From NCBI GenBank assembly GCA_017450705.1, contig JAFSTC010000093.1, positions 1 through 64,000 of the forward strand: a stretch of 64,000 nt of DNA. The letters are read 5' to 3'. The DNA is from Lentisphaeria bacterium (lineage in GTDB: Bacteria; Verrucomicrobiota; Lentisphaeria; Victivallales; Victivallaceae). The notes beneath the pieces were generated by a model. It worked only from the letters and a program-made list of their open reading frames with translations. It did no database searches and was not told the origin of the DNA. How positions within the stretch are numbered: the stretch's first letter is position 1; each line of letters begins with the position of its first letter. The position numbers and the translations under genes are program-made. Shown here in pieces: positions 1 through 7,757 of this stretch.

Positions 1-90
1 AAAACTTTTTTTCACGTGAAAAAAAGTTTTTCCCTTCCCCCGGCCCCCATCCTTTTTCAAAAAAAGCGGCGTATTTTTTTGGGGGGTCTG
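1..90. repeat. Palindromic intergenic repeat, copy A (cut by window edge)
   Basis: Positions 1-30 form a perfect inverted repeat centred on CACGTG (1-15 pairs with 16-30); its left arm probably continues beyond the window. It is followed by a conserved tail (about 31-90) containing CCCTTCCCCC, CCCCCATCC and AGCGGCGTATTTT. The same palindrome-plus-tail arrangement recurs at 7758-7860. The arm sequences differ between the copies but each stays self-complementary. It could be a REP/MITE-like element or a structured RNA. No coding potential was seen in it. Confidence 0.75.
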
Positions 91-148
91 CGGGCCTCCG
101 GAAAAAACCGTTTTTTGTACCGAATCGACCGAAGATCAGGAGGGAACC

Positions 149-1228
149 ATGAGACTGAAAAGAACCTTTTCGCTGTCGATCCTGCCGCTGGCGCTGCTGG
201 CCGGATGCTGTTCCGATCATGAGGCGCTGGAAAAACAGAACGCCGCGATCCTCGCCGAAATGAAAAAAATCAACGCGCGGCTGGAACGGCTGGAAAAGCA
301 GTCGAGGCAAAACCGGATGAACACGCAGACCTTTGTGAGCCGCTCCGTTCCGGCGGACAGAAGCAAACTGTCCCAAATCCGCAAACTCCCGGAAAAGCCG
401 ACCGATGCGCAAATCGTCGAATACATCCGGCAGATCGGCGAAGCCACCGCCGGACAAACCCTGTTCTCCCCCCGGGATCCCCAGGTCGTCCTGTTCTCCC
501 CCCGGGATCCCCAGGTCGCCCTGTTCGAAGAGATCGGTCCGGGACATCTTCCCCTGCTGCTTCCTTATCTGAGAGGGAGAAATCATCGTTACATGGGCCA
601 TCTGCAGTTCGCGCTTCCGAAACTGATCGGCGAGGATGACAAGGAGCTGGTCCGCCGGTCCCTGAAGCGTTATCCGGAACTGCTCAGGAGCGTGATCCGC
701 AAGGGCTGGCAAAAGGAAATGAGCAGGGAGATCCTTTCTCTTCTGGAGCTGCCGCAATACCGTCCTTCAATGCATGAGATCAGCGATTGTCTTCCGGATC
801 TGATCCGGTCTCCCGAGGACTTGAAACTGCTGACCGATGTTTATCTCCACGATCTCAACGGTCACATTCTGCTGGAGGGATTGAAAAAGGTCCCCGGCGC
901 GGACATCCGGAAGCTGGTCAATCAGGCGTGGGCGAAGGCGTCGAGGACGCCGGCGGGAACCACAGAAATGACGATGTCCATTTTCAGCGCAATGAATGTG
1001 ATCCGGGACGGGGGGCCGAATGTCGAAGCGGTCAAATTTCTTCTGAAGCAGCTGAGCGCTTCATCAGGCGGACGGCAGATATACCCGGTGTATCGGATCG
1101 CCCCTTTCCTGACGCCTCTGTGCGATTTCCCGATCCACGGTCCGGACCGTCTGGCGGAATGGTACGAAAAAAACGCCGACCGCATCGTCTTCGATCCGGC
1201 AAAGGGAAAATACGTTTTGAAGAAGTGA
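149..1228 (+). CDS. Putative lipoprotein with N-terminal coiled coil
   Basis: 359 aa. The N-terminus is a lipoprotein signal peptide with a lipobox LLAGC (Cys20), so the mature protein should be lipid-anchored in the envelope. Residues about 24-60 are a charged heptad-like coiled coil (ALEKQNAAILAEMKKINARL). A 10-residue tandem repeat (LFSPRDPQV-V/A) lies at about residues 105-124. The rest is helical and leucine-rich, possibly HEAT-like, with no motif I recognise. A Shine-Dalgarno sequence AGGAGG (138-143) sits 5 nt before the ATG. It stands alone between a repeat and the polymerase cassette. No family was recognised, so only lipoprotein status is claimed. Confidence 0.8.
   Translation: MRLKRTFSLSILPLALLAGCCSDHEALEKQNAAILAEMKKINARLERLEKQSRQNRMNTQTFVSRSVPADRSKLSQIRKLPEKPTDAQIVEYIRQIGEATAGQTLFSPRDPQVVLFSPRDPQVALFEEIGPGHLPLLLPYLRGRNHRYMGHLQFALPKLIGEDDKELVRRSLKRYPELLRSVIRKGWQKEMSREILSLLELPQYRPSMHEISDCLPDLIRSPEDLKLLTDVYLHDLNGHILLEGLKKVPGADIRKLVNQAWAKASRTPAGTTEMTMSIFSAMNVIRDGGPNVEAVKFLLKQLSASSGGRQIYPVYRIAPFLTPLCDFPIHGPDRLAEWYEKNADRIVFDPAKGKYVLKK
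461..526 (+). repeat. 30-bp tandem duplication inside the lipoprotein gene
   Basis: A 30-bp unit (461-490) is followed by a second copy (491-520) with a single T-to-C difference, then by 6 bp of a third (521-526). Because 30 is a multiple of three the frame is kept and the protein gains a second LFSPRDPQV block. The near identity suggests a recent slippage duplication. Confidence 0.9.
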
Positions 1229-1344
1229 CCGCGACAGACAACGACGACCACGACTGCGATCTCGGCTTTCGGCCCGCTCTTGTGCCCGTCGCCCTGCAGG
1301 AAAAATCCGACAAAGAGTCGTGCAGAGATAAGAAATGAACCGCA

Positions 1345-2847
1345 ATGCCAGATCGCACCTGCATCGCCATTGACCTGAAGTCCTTTTACGCCTCGGCGGA
1401 GTGCGCCGACCGGAAGCTCGACCCGCTGACGACAAATCTCGTCGTGGCGGACCAGTCCCGGACGGACAAGACGATCTGCCTTGCGGTCTCTCCGGCGCTG
1501 AAGGCCTGCGGCATCCCCGGACGGCCGCGACTGTTCGAGGTGGTGCAGAAGGTCCGGCAGGTCAATGCCCAGCGGCAGCACCTGGCGCCCGGCAACAGGT
1601 TCAGCGGCAAATCCTGCGACGCGGCCGAACTTGCGGCGGACCCGGCGCTGGAACTGGACTGCATCGTCGCCGTGCCCCGCATGGCGCGTTACATCGAAAT
1701 CAGCTCGCAGATCTACGGCATTTACCTGAAATACGTCTCGCCGGACGACATCCACGTTTATTCCATCGACGAGGTGTTCATCGACGCGACACCGTATTTG
1801 AAACTCTACAAACTCTCCCCCCGCGACTTCGCCATGAAGCTGATCCGGGAAGTCCTCTCCGCCACAAGGATCACCGCCACGGCGGGCATCGGCACGAACC
1901 TGTATCTGGCCAAGATCGCCATGGACATCGTGGCGAAACACATTCCCGCCGACAGGGACGGCGTCCGCATCGCCGAACTGGACGAACCGTCCTACCGGGA
2001 GAAGCTCTGGCCGCACCGGCCGCTGACCGACTTCTGGCGCATCGGGCCCGGCTACGCCGCCCGGCTGGAATCCCTGGGCCTGCGGACGATGGGCGACGTC
2101 GCCCGGATGTCGGTCAAGGCCGAGGACGTCCTTTACCGCACCTTCGGGGTCAACGCGGAACTCCTGATCGACCACGCCTGGGGCTGGGAACCTGTCACCA
2201 TCGCGGAGATCAAAGCCTACAAACCGGAGAACAACAGCGTAAGCTCCGGTCAGGTGCTGCAGACCCCCTATGAATTTGAAAAGGGAAAACTGGTCGCCCG
2301 CGAGATGGCCGACCAGCTGGCGCTGGACCTCGTGGAAAAGCAGCTCATGACCGATCAGCTGGTCCTGACCGTCGGGTACGACGCGTCCAATCTCACCGAT
2401 CCCGACCGCCGCATGGGATATGCCGGGGCGGTGCGGACGGACCATTACGGGCGGCAGATCCCCAGGGAAGCCCACGGATCCGTCGACCTCGGCCGACACA
2501 CCTCCTCCGGCAAGATCATCACGGAAGCCGTGACGGGGCTCTTCGACCGCTGCGTCGACCCGAATCTGCTGATCCGCCGCATCACGGTCGCGGCAAACCG
2601 CGTTCTCGGCGAGAAAGACGTTCCGGCCGCTCCGGAGGAACAACTCGATCTTTTCGCGGACCGCGAGGCGGAGGAAAAACGCAAGGCGGCAGAACAGGCG
2701 GAACTGGACAAGGAGAAGCGTCTGCAGCAGGCGGTCATCGGCATCAAAAAACGCATGGGAAAAAACGCCATTCTCAAAGGCATGAATCTCAAGGAAGGCG
2801 CGACCGGCAAGGCCCGGAACGAGCAGATCGGAGGACACAGGAAATGA
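1345..2847 (+). CDS. Y-family DNA polymerase (UmuC/ImpB/UvrX type)
   Basis: 500 aa; predicted error-tolerant translesion DNA polymerase acting on damaged templates. The N-terminal catalytic core has the metal-binding motif IAIDLKSFYAS (Asp10) and the second carboxylate motif YSIDEVF (Asp142/Glu143), both diagnostic of the Y-family. The palm/fingers are followed by a helix-hairpin-helix-like segment (about 220-260, LTDFWRIGPGYAARLESLGL) and a little-finger domain. A charged C-terminal tail (about 430-500) contains EEQLDLFAD, which resembles a sliding-clamp-binding peptide (QLxLF). The stop codon overlaps the next start (ATGA), so it is translationally coupled to the TIGR04076-like gene. No LexA-type operator was recognised upstream. 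The exact subfamily is less certain than the family. Confidence 0.92.
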   Translation: MPDRTCIAIDLKSFYASAECADRKLDPLTTNLVVADQSRTDKTICLAVSPALKACGIPGRPRLFEVVQKVRQVNAQRQHLAPGNRFSGKSCDAAELAADPALELDCIVAVPRMARYIEISSQIYGIYLKYVSPDDIHVYSIDEVFIDATPYLKLYKLSPRDFAMKLIREVLSATRITATAGIGTNLYLAKIAMDIVAKHIPADRDGVRIAELDEPSYREKLWPHRPLTDFWRIGPGYAARLESLGLRTMGDVARMSVKAEDVLYRTFGVNAELLIDHAWGWEPVTIAEIKAYKPENNSVSSGQVLQTPYEFEKGKLVAREMADQLALDLVEKQLMTDQLVLTVGYDASNLTDPDRRMGYAGAVRTDHYGRQIPREAHGSVDLGRHTSSGKIITEAVTGLFDRCVDPNLLIRRITVAANRVLGEKDVPAAPEEQLDLFADREAEEKRKAAEQAELDKEKRLQQAVIGIKKRMGKNAILKGMNLKEGATGKARNEQIGGHRK

Positions 2848-3152
2848 AGAAAATCAAAATCACCGTCATGCGTATGGCCTGTTACAGGGACTTGATGGCA
2901 AAGTATGAAAATCCCATCGAGCACGCCTGCGGTCTGCATGAGGGACAGGTCTTCATCGCCGACGGCTGGCAGAAACCGGAAGGACTCTGCGACAGCGCAT
3001 GGGAAAGCATGTCCGCCTTTGTGATGACGCTGGCCCACGGCGGGGAGAATTTCTACGACGGCTGGATGAAGGATCCGAAATCCGCCATGATCTCCTGCAA
3101 CGACGGTTTCCGGCCGGTGAGTTTTCTCATCGAAACCATCGAGGATGCGTGA
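2844..3152 (+). CDS. TIGR04076-like small protein
   Basis: 102 aa, soluble, with no signal peptide. It begins MKKIKITVMRM and contains two Cys residues near conserved-looking positions (ACYRDL, HACGL), plus GENFYDGWMKDP. This pattern fits the TIGR04076 family of unknown function. The start codon overlaps the polymerase stop codon by 4 bp and is preceded by AGGA. Its own end overlaps or abuts the YolD-like gene, so the three genes form one coupled unit. A role accessory to lesion bypass is inference from context only. Confidence 0.7.
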   Translation: MKKIKITVMRMACYRDLMAKYENPIEHACGLHEGQVFIADGWQKPEGLCDSAWESMSAFVMTLAHGGENFYDGWMKDPKSAMISCNDGFRPVSFLIETIEDA

Positions 3153-3153
3153 A

Positions 3154-3561
3154 ATGACTGCCTACGACGACATCATCCGCCTGCCGCACCACGTTTCGCG
3201 GAACCATCCGCAGATGCCGATGCATGACCGGGCCGCCCAGTTCGCGCCGTTTGCCGCCCTGACGGGTTACGGAGCGGCGGTGGAGGAAACGGCCCGGCTG
3301 ACCGCCGAAAGGCGCGAACTTTCCCCGCAGGAGGCCGAGGAGTTGGACCGCCGTCTGGCCGCGCTCATCGCCCATCTGCCGGAGCATCCGGACACGACCG
3401 TGGAGTATTTTGCCCCCGATGACCGGAAGGCCGGGGGCGCGTATGCAACCGCGACCGGACGGGTGCGGCACATCTCCCTGTCGGAAAAGATCCTGGTCAT
3501 GGAGGACGGTGCCGTCATTCCGCTGGAAGACGTCATTTCGATGAATGACGGGATGTTCTGA
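3154..3561 (+). CDS. YolD-like protein
   Basis: 135 aa from ATG 3154. An alternative ATG at 3145 lies inside the previous gene and leaves no room for a ribosome site, whereas GAGG (3141-3144) is 9 nt from 3154. The N-terminal motif DRAAQFAPFAALTGYGAAV followed by a helical segment (ETARLTAERRELSPQEAEEL) matches the YolD-like family, whose members sit next to UvrX-type Y-family polymerases in Firmicutes. The C-terminal half (RVRHISLSEKILVMEDG) looks like a small beta-rich domain with a short loop. Its position directly behind the polymerase supports a UvrX-YolD type functional pair. The partner relationship is known for the family, not shown here. Confidence 0.72.
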   Translation: MTAYDDIIRLPHHVSRNHPQMPMHDRAAQFAPFAALTGYGAAVEETARLTAERRELSPQEAEELDRRLAALIAHLPEHPDTTVEYFAPDDRKAGGAYATATGRVRHISLSEKILVMEDGAVIPLEDVISMNDGMF

Positions 3562-3583
3562 CCCTTCCGATCCGGCAGATTTG

Positions 3584-3604
3584 ACCGCGTTCCCGGGAAG
3601 CGGT
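3584..3604 (+). terminator. Inverted repeat after the polymerase cassette
   Basis: ACCGC-G-TTCCC pairs with GGGAAGCGGT, giving a 10-bp stem with one bulged G, 22 nt after the YolD-like stop. No U-run follows, so it is at best a weak intrinsic terminator. Confidence 0.35.
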
Positions 3605-3605
3605 T

Positions 3606-3654
3606 TCACTTGGCCGTGTAACCGCCGTCCACCGGAATGACCGTGCCGGTCACG
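3606..3654 (-). pseudogene. Duplicated 3' end of the SDR gene (49-bp relic)
   Basis: These 49 bp are identical to 4546-4594, the last codons and stop of the intact SDR gene on the same strand (encoding VTGTVIPVDGGYTAK-stop). Upstream of position 3654 the match stops abruptly. Because it keeps the orientation of the intact gene and lies on the left side of a zone that also contains a larA 5' relic (4416-4508), it looks like one border of a decayed cluster copy. Confidence 0.85.
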
Positions 3655-3668
3655 CTCGCCGTCGGCAG

Positions 3669-3695
3669 AAAAAAGGGGCTTCCGGAGAAGCCCCT
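3669..3695 (-). terminator. Rho-independent terminator of the small secreted protein gene
   Basis: An 8-bp stem AGGGGCTT/AAGCCCCT (3674-3681 with 3688-3695) with a 6-nt loop is followed, in minus-strand direction, by a run of six U (complement of 3669-3674). It lies 22 nt beyond the stop of the minus-strand gene 3718-4275. Confidence 0.85.
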
Positions 3696-3717
3696 CGCTT
3701 GTGGACAGGGATCCGGG

Positions 3718-4275
3718 TCATTCATTGTCGGCCGGCGGACGGTGACCGCGCTTGGCGCCATCCTTACGGGGACCGCGGGGACCGCGGGGACCGTCGCCGT
3801 CCCGACGGGGACCGCGCCGGTCGCCGAACCCCGGACGATCGCCGGCCAGCAGCCGTTTGGCCTGCATATCGAGCATCTGATCGCGTCTCTGCTCCATCAT
3901 TTCGAGCATTTTCTCCGCTTTGGCCCTGTCCTTTTTATCGGTCAGACGGCCCGCCGCAGCCTTCAGCGTCTTGATCCGCTCGTCGAACGCCTTCCCGAGG
4001 ATCGTCTTGATCTCGGCCTGGGCTTTTTCGCGGACGGCCTTGATCTGCGTCTTCGTCTCGTCGTCACTCGCTTTCAGCGCGGCCTTTTCCTCGTCGTTCA
4101 GCTGAAAGGCCTGATTCATGCGTTCCATCATGCCGGGACCGCCGGGACCGCGCCGACCGCCGCGCATCGCGGGCTTGCCGCCTTCGTGTTTCGGGGCGTC
4201 GGCGGGATCCGCCGCACAGAGACCGGCGCCGACCAGCGCCGCGGCCATCAACATCGCGATCTTACTCATACTCAT
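3718..4275 (-). CDS. Small secreted helical protein with Gly/Arg/Pro-rich ends
   Basis: 185 aa. Residues 1-21 form a signal peptide ending in GLCAAD, so the product is exported, probably to the periplasm. Residues 30-48 are Gly/Arg/Pro-rich (GGRRGPGGPGMMERM). The central part (about 50-140) is charged and helical with Met/Lys/Glu repeats (KKDRAKAEKMLEMMEQRRD), and the C-terminus is again a disordered RRGPRRDGDGPRGPRGPR tract. This resembles Spy/LTXXQ-like periplasmic helical proteins, but I see no firm LTxxQ motif. AAGGAG lies 8 nt before the ATG. The gene has its own terminator and sits between two gene relics, as if inserted into or surviving in a decayed locus. Confidence 0.72.
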   Translation of the reverse strand: MSMSKIAMLMAAALVGAGLCAADPADAPKHEGGKPAMRGGRRGPGGPGMMERMNQAFQLNDEEKAALKASDDETKTQIKAVREKAQAEIKTILGKAFDERIKTLKAAAGRLTDKKDRAKAEKMLEMMEQRRDQMLDMQAKRLLAGDRPGFGDRRGPRRDGDGPRGPRGPRKDGAKRGHRPPADNE

Positions 4276-4415
4276 TTTATTTTCTCCTTTTGAGATTGCC
4301 GGGAATGCCCGGGGACTGATTCGGACGGCTCGTCCGTCTTCATCCGGTAAAACGTCATCCGGCGGAGATTTATTGTATCACTCCGCAAAAAAAGTTCGTT
4401 CCGGGGCGATCTTTG

Positions 4416-4508
4416 TCATCAGCCGCAGGCGGTCTTCCGGATCCCGAAGAAAAAACTATCCGGGAGGGCACCCCCATAAACCGCTCCCCGCGGCGGCCGA
4501 TCCGGCAA
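4416..4508 (+). pseudogene. Degenerate 5' fragment of larA
   Basis: Two blocks match the start of the intact larA: 4424-4442 is identical to 6486-6504 and 4487-4506 to 6548-6567. The distance between blocks differs by only 1 nt, and the sequence between them is diverged. The fragment has no open frame continuing into the rest of larA. The upstream GATTTAT block near 4367 also resembles the larA promoter region. Together with 3606-3654 it suggests a decayed second copy of the SDR-Gfo/Idh-larA cluster. Confidence 0.75.
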
Positions 4509-4545
4509 GGGGAAATACGTTAAATGAGCGCGGCGGACAGCGGGG

Positions 4546-5322
4546 TCACTTGGCCGTGTAACCGCCGTCCACCGGAATGACCGTGCCGGTCACGTAGGCG
4601 GAGGCGTCCGAGGCCAGAAAAACCAAAATGCCTTTCAGATCTTCGTCCCCGGCGAGGCGGCCGAGCATGGTGTTGGCGCTGTACTGCCGCACGAAAGGTT
4701 CGGGCTGGTGGTTGAAGTAACCGCCGGGCGCGATGCAGTTGACCCGGATGTTCCAATGGCCCAGCACGCTTGCGGCGAAGCGGGTGAAATTGCTCATGCC
4801 GCCCTTTTCGTAATAATAGATCGGAGAGGCTTTTTCGAAGCTGAACATCTCCGTCCCCGTATAATTGCCCGGATTGGGCCCGAGCAGTCCCATGTAGGAC
4901 CCGATATTGACGATCGAGCCTGACCGCCGTTTTTTCATTACTTCGCCGACGCGCCTGGTGAGGACGAACAGCGCGGAGGCATTGGTGTGGAGCGAACGGT
5001 CGAAGAAATCCATGTTCTCCGCCCATGCTCCGCAGGCGCTGCGCGAGACGGCGTTGTTCACGAGAATGTCGATCTTGCCGGAGCGTTTCACGATCTCATC
5101 GACGGCGGAAGCAATGCTTTCATCGGAATCCAGATCCAGACGCAGCGCCGTCGCACCGATCCGGTCGGCCTCGGACTGAAGTTTCTCCAGATTGCGGGAG
5201 GCGATATACACCTCCGCCCCCGCCTCGCGGAGCGCCTGTCCCAGCTGCCTGCCGTAAAGGCCCGCCCCGCCGGTCAGCAGCGCCGTCTTGCCCTTCAGGG
5301 AAAACGAATCCATCACATTCAT
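4546..5322 (-). CDS. Short-chain dehydrogenase/reductase (SDR)
   Basis: 258 aa, predicted NAD(P)-dependent oxidoreductase in the cytosol. The Rossmann motif TGGAGLYGRQLG (the TGxxxGxG element) is near residues 16-27, followed by NNA (DILVNNAVSR). The active-site Ser is in VNIGSYMG; the expected YxxxK is seen as YYYEKGGM. The C-terminus SAYVTGTVIPVDGGYTAK is typical of gluconate 5-dehydrogenase-like classical SDRs. Start 5322 was chosen because AAGGAG (5331-5336) precedes it and it overlaps the upstream Gfo/Idh stop as ATGA. Together with that gene and divergent larA it probably handles a sugar acid or polyol; the substrate is unknown. Its 3' end is duplicated at 3606-3654. Confidence 0.88.
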   Translation of the reverse strand: MNVMDSFSLKGKTALLTGGAGLYGRQLGQALREAGAEVYIASRNLEKLQSEADRIGATALRLDLDSDESIASAVDEIVKRSGKIDILVNNAVSRSACGAWAENMDFFDRSLHTNASALFVLTRRVGEVMKKRRSGSIVNIGSYMGLLGPNPGNYTGTEMFSFEKASPIYYYEKGGMSNFTRFAASVLGHWNIRVNCIAPGGYFNHQPEPFVRQYSANTMLGRLAGDEDLKGILVFLASDASAYVTGTVIPVDGGYTAK

Positions 5323-6263
5323 ATCAGGATCTCCTTGCCGTTCTGTTCGCGGCTTTCGATGCCGCCGATCAGCAGTTTCATCAGCTCGACGGTCTCCTGC
5401 CACGGGAACGGGCGTTCGCCGGTCCGGAGAAAGTGGATGAAGGAAACCAGCTGATTGCGGAAACTGCGGTAGCTGTCATGGGTGTAGATCGCCACGGTCC
5501 GGGACGTGCCCCCGACGACGAGAGGGATGGGGCCGGCGTGATCATAGATCCCGGTCAGGATCAGATCGGCTCCGGAACGGTGCTTGAGGTGGACGATGTT
5601 GCGCCGTTCCGAACCGGTGTTGCGGACGCTGTAAAATCCGGGGCCGACGATCGGATAGACCGCTTCCAGCGAATGGATCCCGTAGGTCTCCCACTTCTTC
5701 GGCATGCCGTACTGAACGAGACGCAGCGCACCCAGTTCGCGGGTCGCGCCGTGATGATACGGCATGATCTCCTTGCAGAACCGCATCGAACTGGAGGAAA
5801 GCAGCGGATAGCCGGATTCGAACAATTGCGTGAAATACGCCAGATCGGCGCGGTTGTCGCACAGCGGCTTGTCGATGAAGAGCGGCAGTCCGGCCTCGAT
5901 GAACGGCCTGGCGCGTTCGACGTGTTCGCCGCCGATATCCGTTGCGATGATGACCGCGTCGACCTTGCCGATCATCTCTTCGGGCCGGTCGGCCACGTGC
6001 GGGATCAGCGAGAGCGCGGCCACGTGCTCGGCGTCGCGCCGGTCATTGCAGCAGATATATTCCATCCGGGCGCCGGGGATCCCCATGGTATCGTAGTCCT
6101 CTTTCGCCAGATAGACCGGGATCACCGGGAACGGGCATTCCGCCGGCATCCGTTCCCGGTCGAATTTGTTGAACATGGCGCTCCAGCTGTAAGGATGGCC
6201 GTTCCCTTCGGTCATTCCGATTATGCCCAGCCGGATATGGTCCGGATCCGAAACATATTTCAT
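5319..6263 (-). CDS. Gfo/Idh/MocA-family oxidoreductase
   Basis: 314 aa, predicted NAD(P)-dependent sugar or cyclitol dehydrogenase. The N-terminal Rossmann domain begins IRLGIIGMTEGNGH. The segment VDAVIIATDIGGEH followed by GLPLFIDKPLCDN contains the family's EKP-like element, here DKP. The C-terminal alpha/beta domain is shorter than the family's usual 330-380 aa. GAGGT lies 8 nt before the ATG. It is the first gene of a two-gene minus-strand operon with the SDR (4-bp overlap), reading from the promoter at 6313-6341 and divergent from larA. Confidence 0.85.
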   Translation of the reverse strand: MKYVSDPDHIRLGIIGMTEGNGHPYSWSAMFNKFDRERMPAECPFPVIPVYLAKEDYDTMGIPGARMEYICCNDRRDAEHVAALSLIPHVADRPEEMIGKVDAVIIATDIGGEHVERARPFIEAGLPLFIDKPLCDNRADLAYFTQLFESGYPLLSSSSMRFCKEIMPYHHGATRELGALRLVQYGMPKKWETYGIHSLEAVYPIVGPGFYSVRNTGSERRNIVHLKHRSGADLILTGIYDHAGPIPLVVGGTSRTVAIYTHDSYRSFRNQLVSFIHFLRTGERPFPWQETVELMKLLIGGIESREQNGKEILI

Positions 6264-6312
6264 CTTTTTTTACCTCGTCGAAAGTTACCTCGCAGCGGCG
6301 TAAACCGGTCCA

Positions 6313-6341
6313 AATATAGCACCTGCCGCCCCCTTTTGCAA
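6313..6341 (-). promoter_or_regulatory. Sigma-70-like promoter for the Gfo/Idh-SDR operon
   Basis: Minus strand: TTGCAA (6336-6341), 17-bp spacer, TATATT (6313-6318). It lies about 50 nt upstream of the Gfo/Idh start codon. Confidence 0.65.
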
Positions 6342-6376
6342 GCTCATTCGATGTCCCCGGCTGCGGACGGAACCGC

Positions 6377-6405
6377 TTGTCTTTCCGCGGAAACCGATTT
6401 ATATT
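6377..6405 (+). promoter_or_regulatory. Sigma-70-like promoter for larA
   Basis: TTGTCT (6377-6382), 17-bp spacer, TATATT (6400-6405), 50 nt before the larA start. It is divergent from and about 35 bp apart from the Gfo/Idh promoter, so one operator could control both. Confidence 0.55.
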
Positions 6406-6454
6406 ATAAAACGAGGAAAGGGTTCAGGAACCAAATCCGAAAGGCGGACACATC

Positions 6455-7741
6455 ATGATCGAAGCAGCGGTGCCTTGTCATAAGTCGCAGGCGGTCTTCC
6501 GGATACCGGAGGAAAACTTTTTGGGGAGTTTCGCGCCCCAAAGCGAACCCGCGGCGGCCGATCCGGCGGCGGAGGTCCGGCGCGCGCTGGCGCATCCCAT
6601 CGGATCGGAGCCGCTCCATGAGCTGGCAGCAAAGGCGAAAACCTGCGTCATCATCTGCAGCGACCATACCCGCCCCGTCCCCAGCCGCCATATCATCCCC
6701 GCCATGCTGGCGGAGCTGCGCCGGGGACGCCCCGACATCGACGTCACGCTGTTGATCGCCACCGGCTGTCACCGGGGAACGACCCAAGAGGAGTTGATCG
6801 GCAAGTTCGGCCCCGAGATCGCCGCCCGTGAAAAGATCGTCATCCACGACAGCCGGGACGATTCGACCCTCGCCGACGCCGGGATCCTGCCCTCCGGCGG
6901 CCGGCTGATCCTCAACAAACTCGCCCTCGAGACCGATCTTCTGATCGCCGAAGGCTTCATCGAACCCCACTTCTTCGCCGGTTTTTCCGGCGGACGCAAA
7001 AGCGTCCTGCCCGGGATCGCCTCCCGGGAGACCGTCCTTGCCAACCACTGCGCCGAATTCATCGCCGATCCCCGCGCCCGCACCGGGATCCTGGACGGCA
7101 ATCCCATCCACCGCGACATGGTCTACGCCGCCGAAAAGGCGAATTTGAAGTTCATCGTCAACACCGTGATCGACGCCGAAAAACGCATCGTGCGCGCCTT
7201 CGCGGGAGATACGAAAGCCGCCCACGCCGCGGGCGTGGCGTTCTGCCGGAAACAGGCCAATATCGAGGTCCCCGAAGCCGACATCGTCATCACCACCAAC
7301 GGCGGTTACCCCCTGGATATGAACGTCTACCAGTCGGTGAAAGGCATGACCGCCGCCGAAGCGGTCTGCCGCCCGGGCGGCGTCATCATCATGGCCGCCG
7401 GATGCGCTGACGGCCACGGCGGCGAAAGCTTCTTCAAAGCCCTCTCCCAAACCCCCTCCCCCGAAACGCTCCTCGCCGAGGCCCTCCAACGCCCCCGCAA
7501 CGCCACGGTCCCCGACCAGTGGCAGTATCAGATTTTGGCCAGGATCCTCAAGGACTTCAAGGTCATCATGTACGCCCCCCAATGCTCCCCCGAAATGCTC
7601 CGCGCCATGAAACTCGATACCGCATCTTCCCCCGACGAGGCCCTCGCCAAAGCCTTTGCCCTCTGCGGCAAAAACGCCCAAGTCGCCGTCATCCCCGAAG
7701 GCGTCTCCGTCATCCCCGTCAAAAAACCCCGTTCACGATAA
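6455..7741 (+). CDS. larA: Nickel-pincer-dependent lactate racemase family protein (LarA-like)
   Basis: 428 aa. LarA interconverts stereoisomers of 2-hydroxy acids using a covalently bound nickel-pincer nucleotide. The family signatures SDHTRPVPS (about 68-76), GCHRG and EPHFFAGFSGGRKSVLPGI are present. His106, His172, Lys182 and His198 sit exactly two positions before the catalytic His108, His174, Lys184 (cofactor attachment) and His200 of Lactobacillus plantarum LarA, so the enzyme looks fully active. No larB, larC or larE cofactor genes are in the window. Divergence from a Gfo/Idh-SDR pair suggests a sugar-acid or other hydroxy-acid substrate rather than lactate, since many LarA homologues use other acids. 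That assignment is inference. Confidence 0.9.
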   Translation: MIEAAVPCHKSQAVFRIPEENFLGSFAPQSEPAAADPAAEVRRALAHPIGSEPLHELAAKAKTCVIICSDHTRPVPSRHIIPAMLAELRRGRPDIDVTLLIATGCHRGTTQEELIGKFGPEIAAREKIVIHDSRDDSTLADAGILPSGGRLILNKLALETDLLIAEGFIEPHFFAGFSGGRKSVLPGIASRETVLANHCAEFIADPRARTGILDGNPIHRDMVYAAEKANLKFIVNTVIDAEKRIVRAFAGDTKAAHAAGVAFCRKQANIEVPEADIVITTNGGYPLDMNVYQSVKGMTAAEAVCRPGGVIIMAAGCADGHGGESFFKALSQTPSPETLLAEALQRPRNATVPDQWQYQILARILKDFKVIMYAPQCSPEMLRAMKLDTASSPDEALAKAFALCGKNAQVAVIPEGVSVIPVKKPRSR

Positions 7742-7757
7742 GGACGGCGGGGAATCC

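Noticed and set aside
4322-4336. Small hairpin CGGACG-GCT-CGTCCG upstream of the small secreted protein gene
   Set aside because: Only a 6-bp stem, no U-run and no partner elsewhere; not enough for an operator or terminator call.
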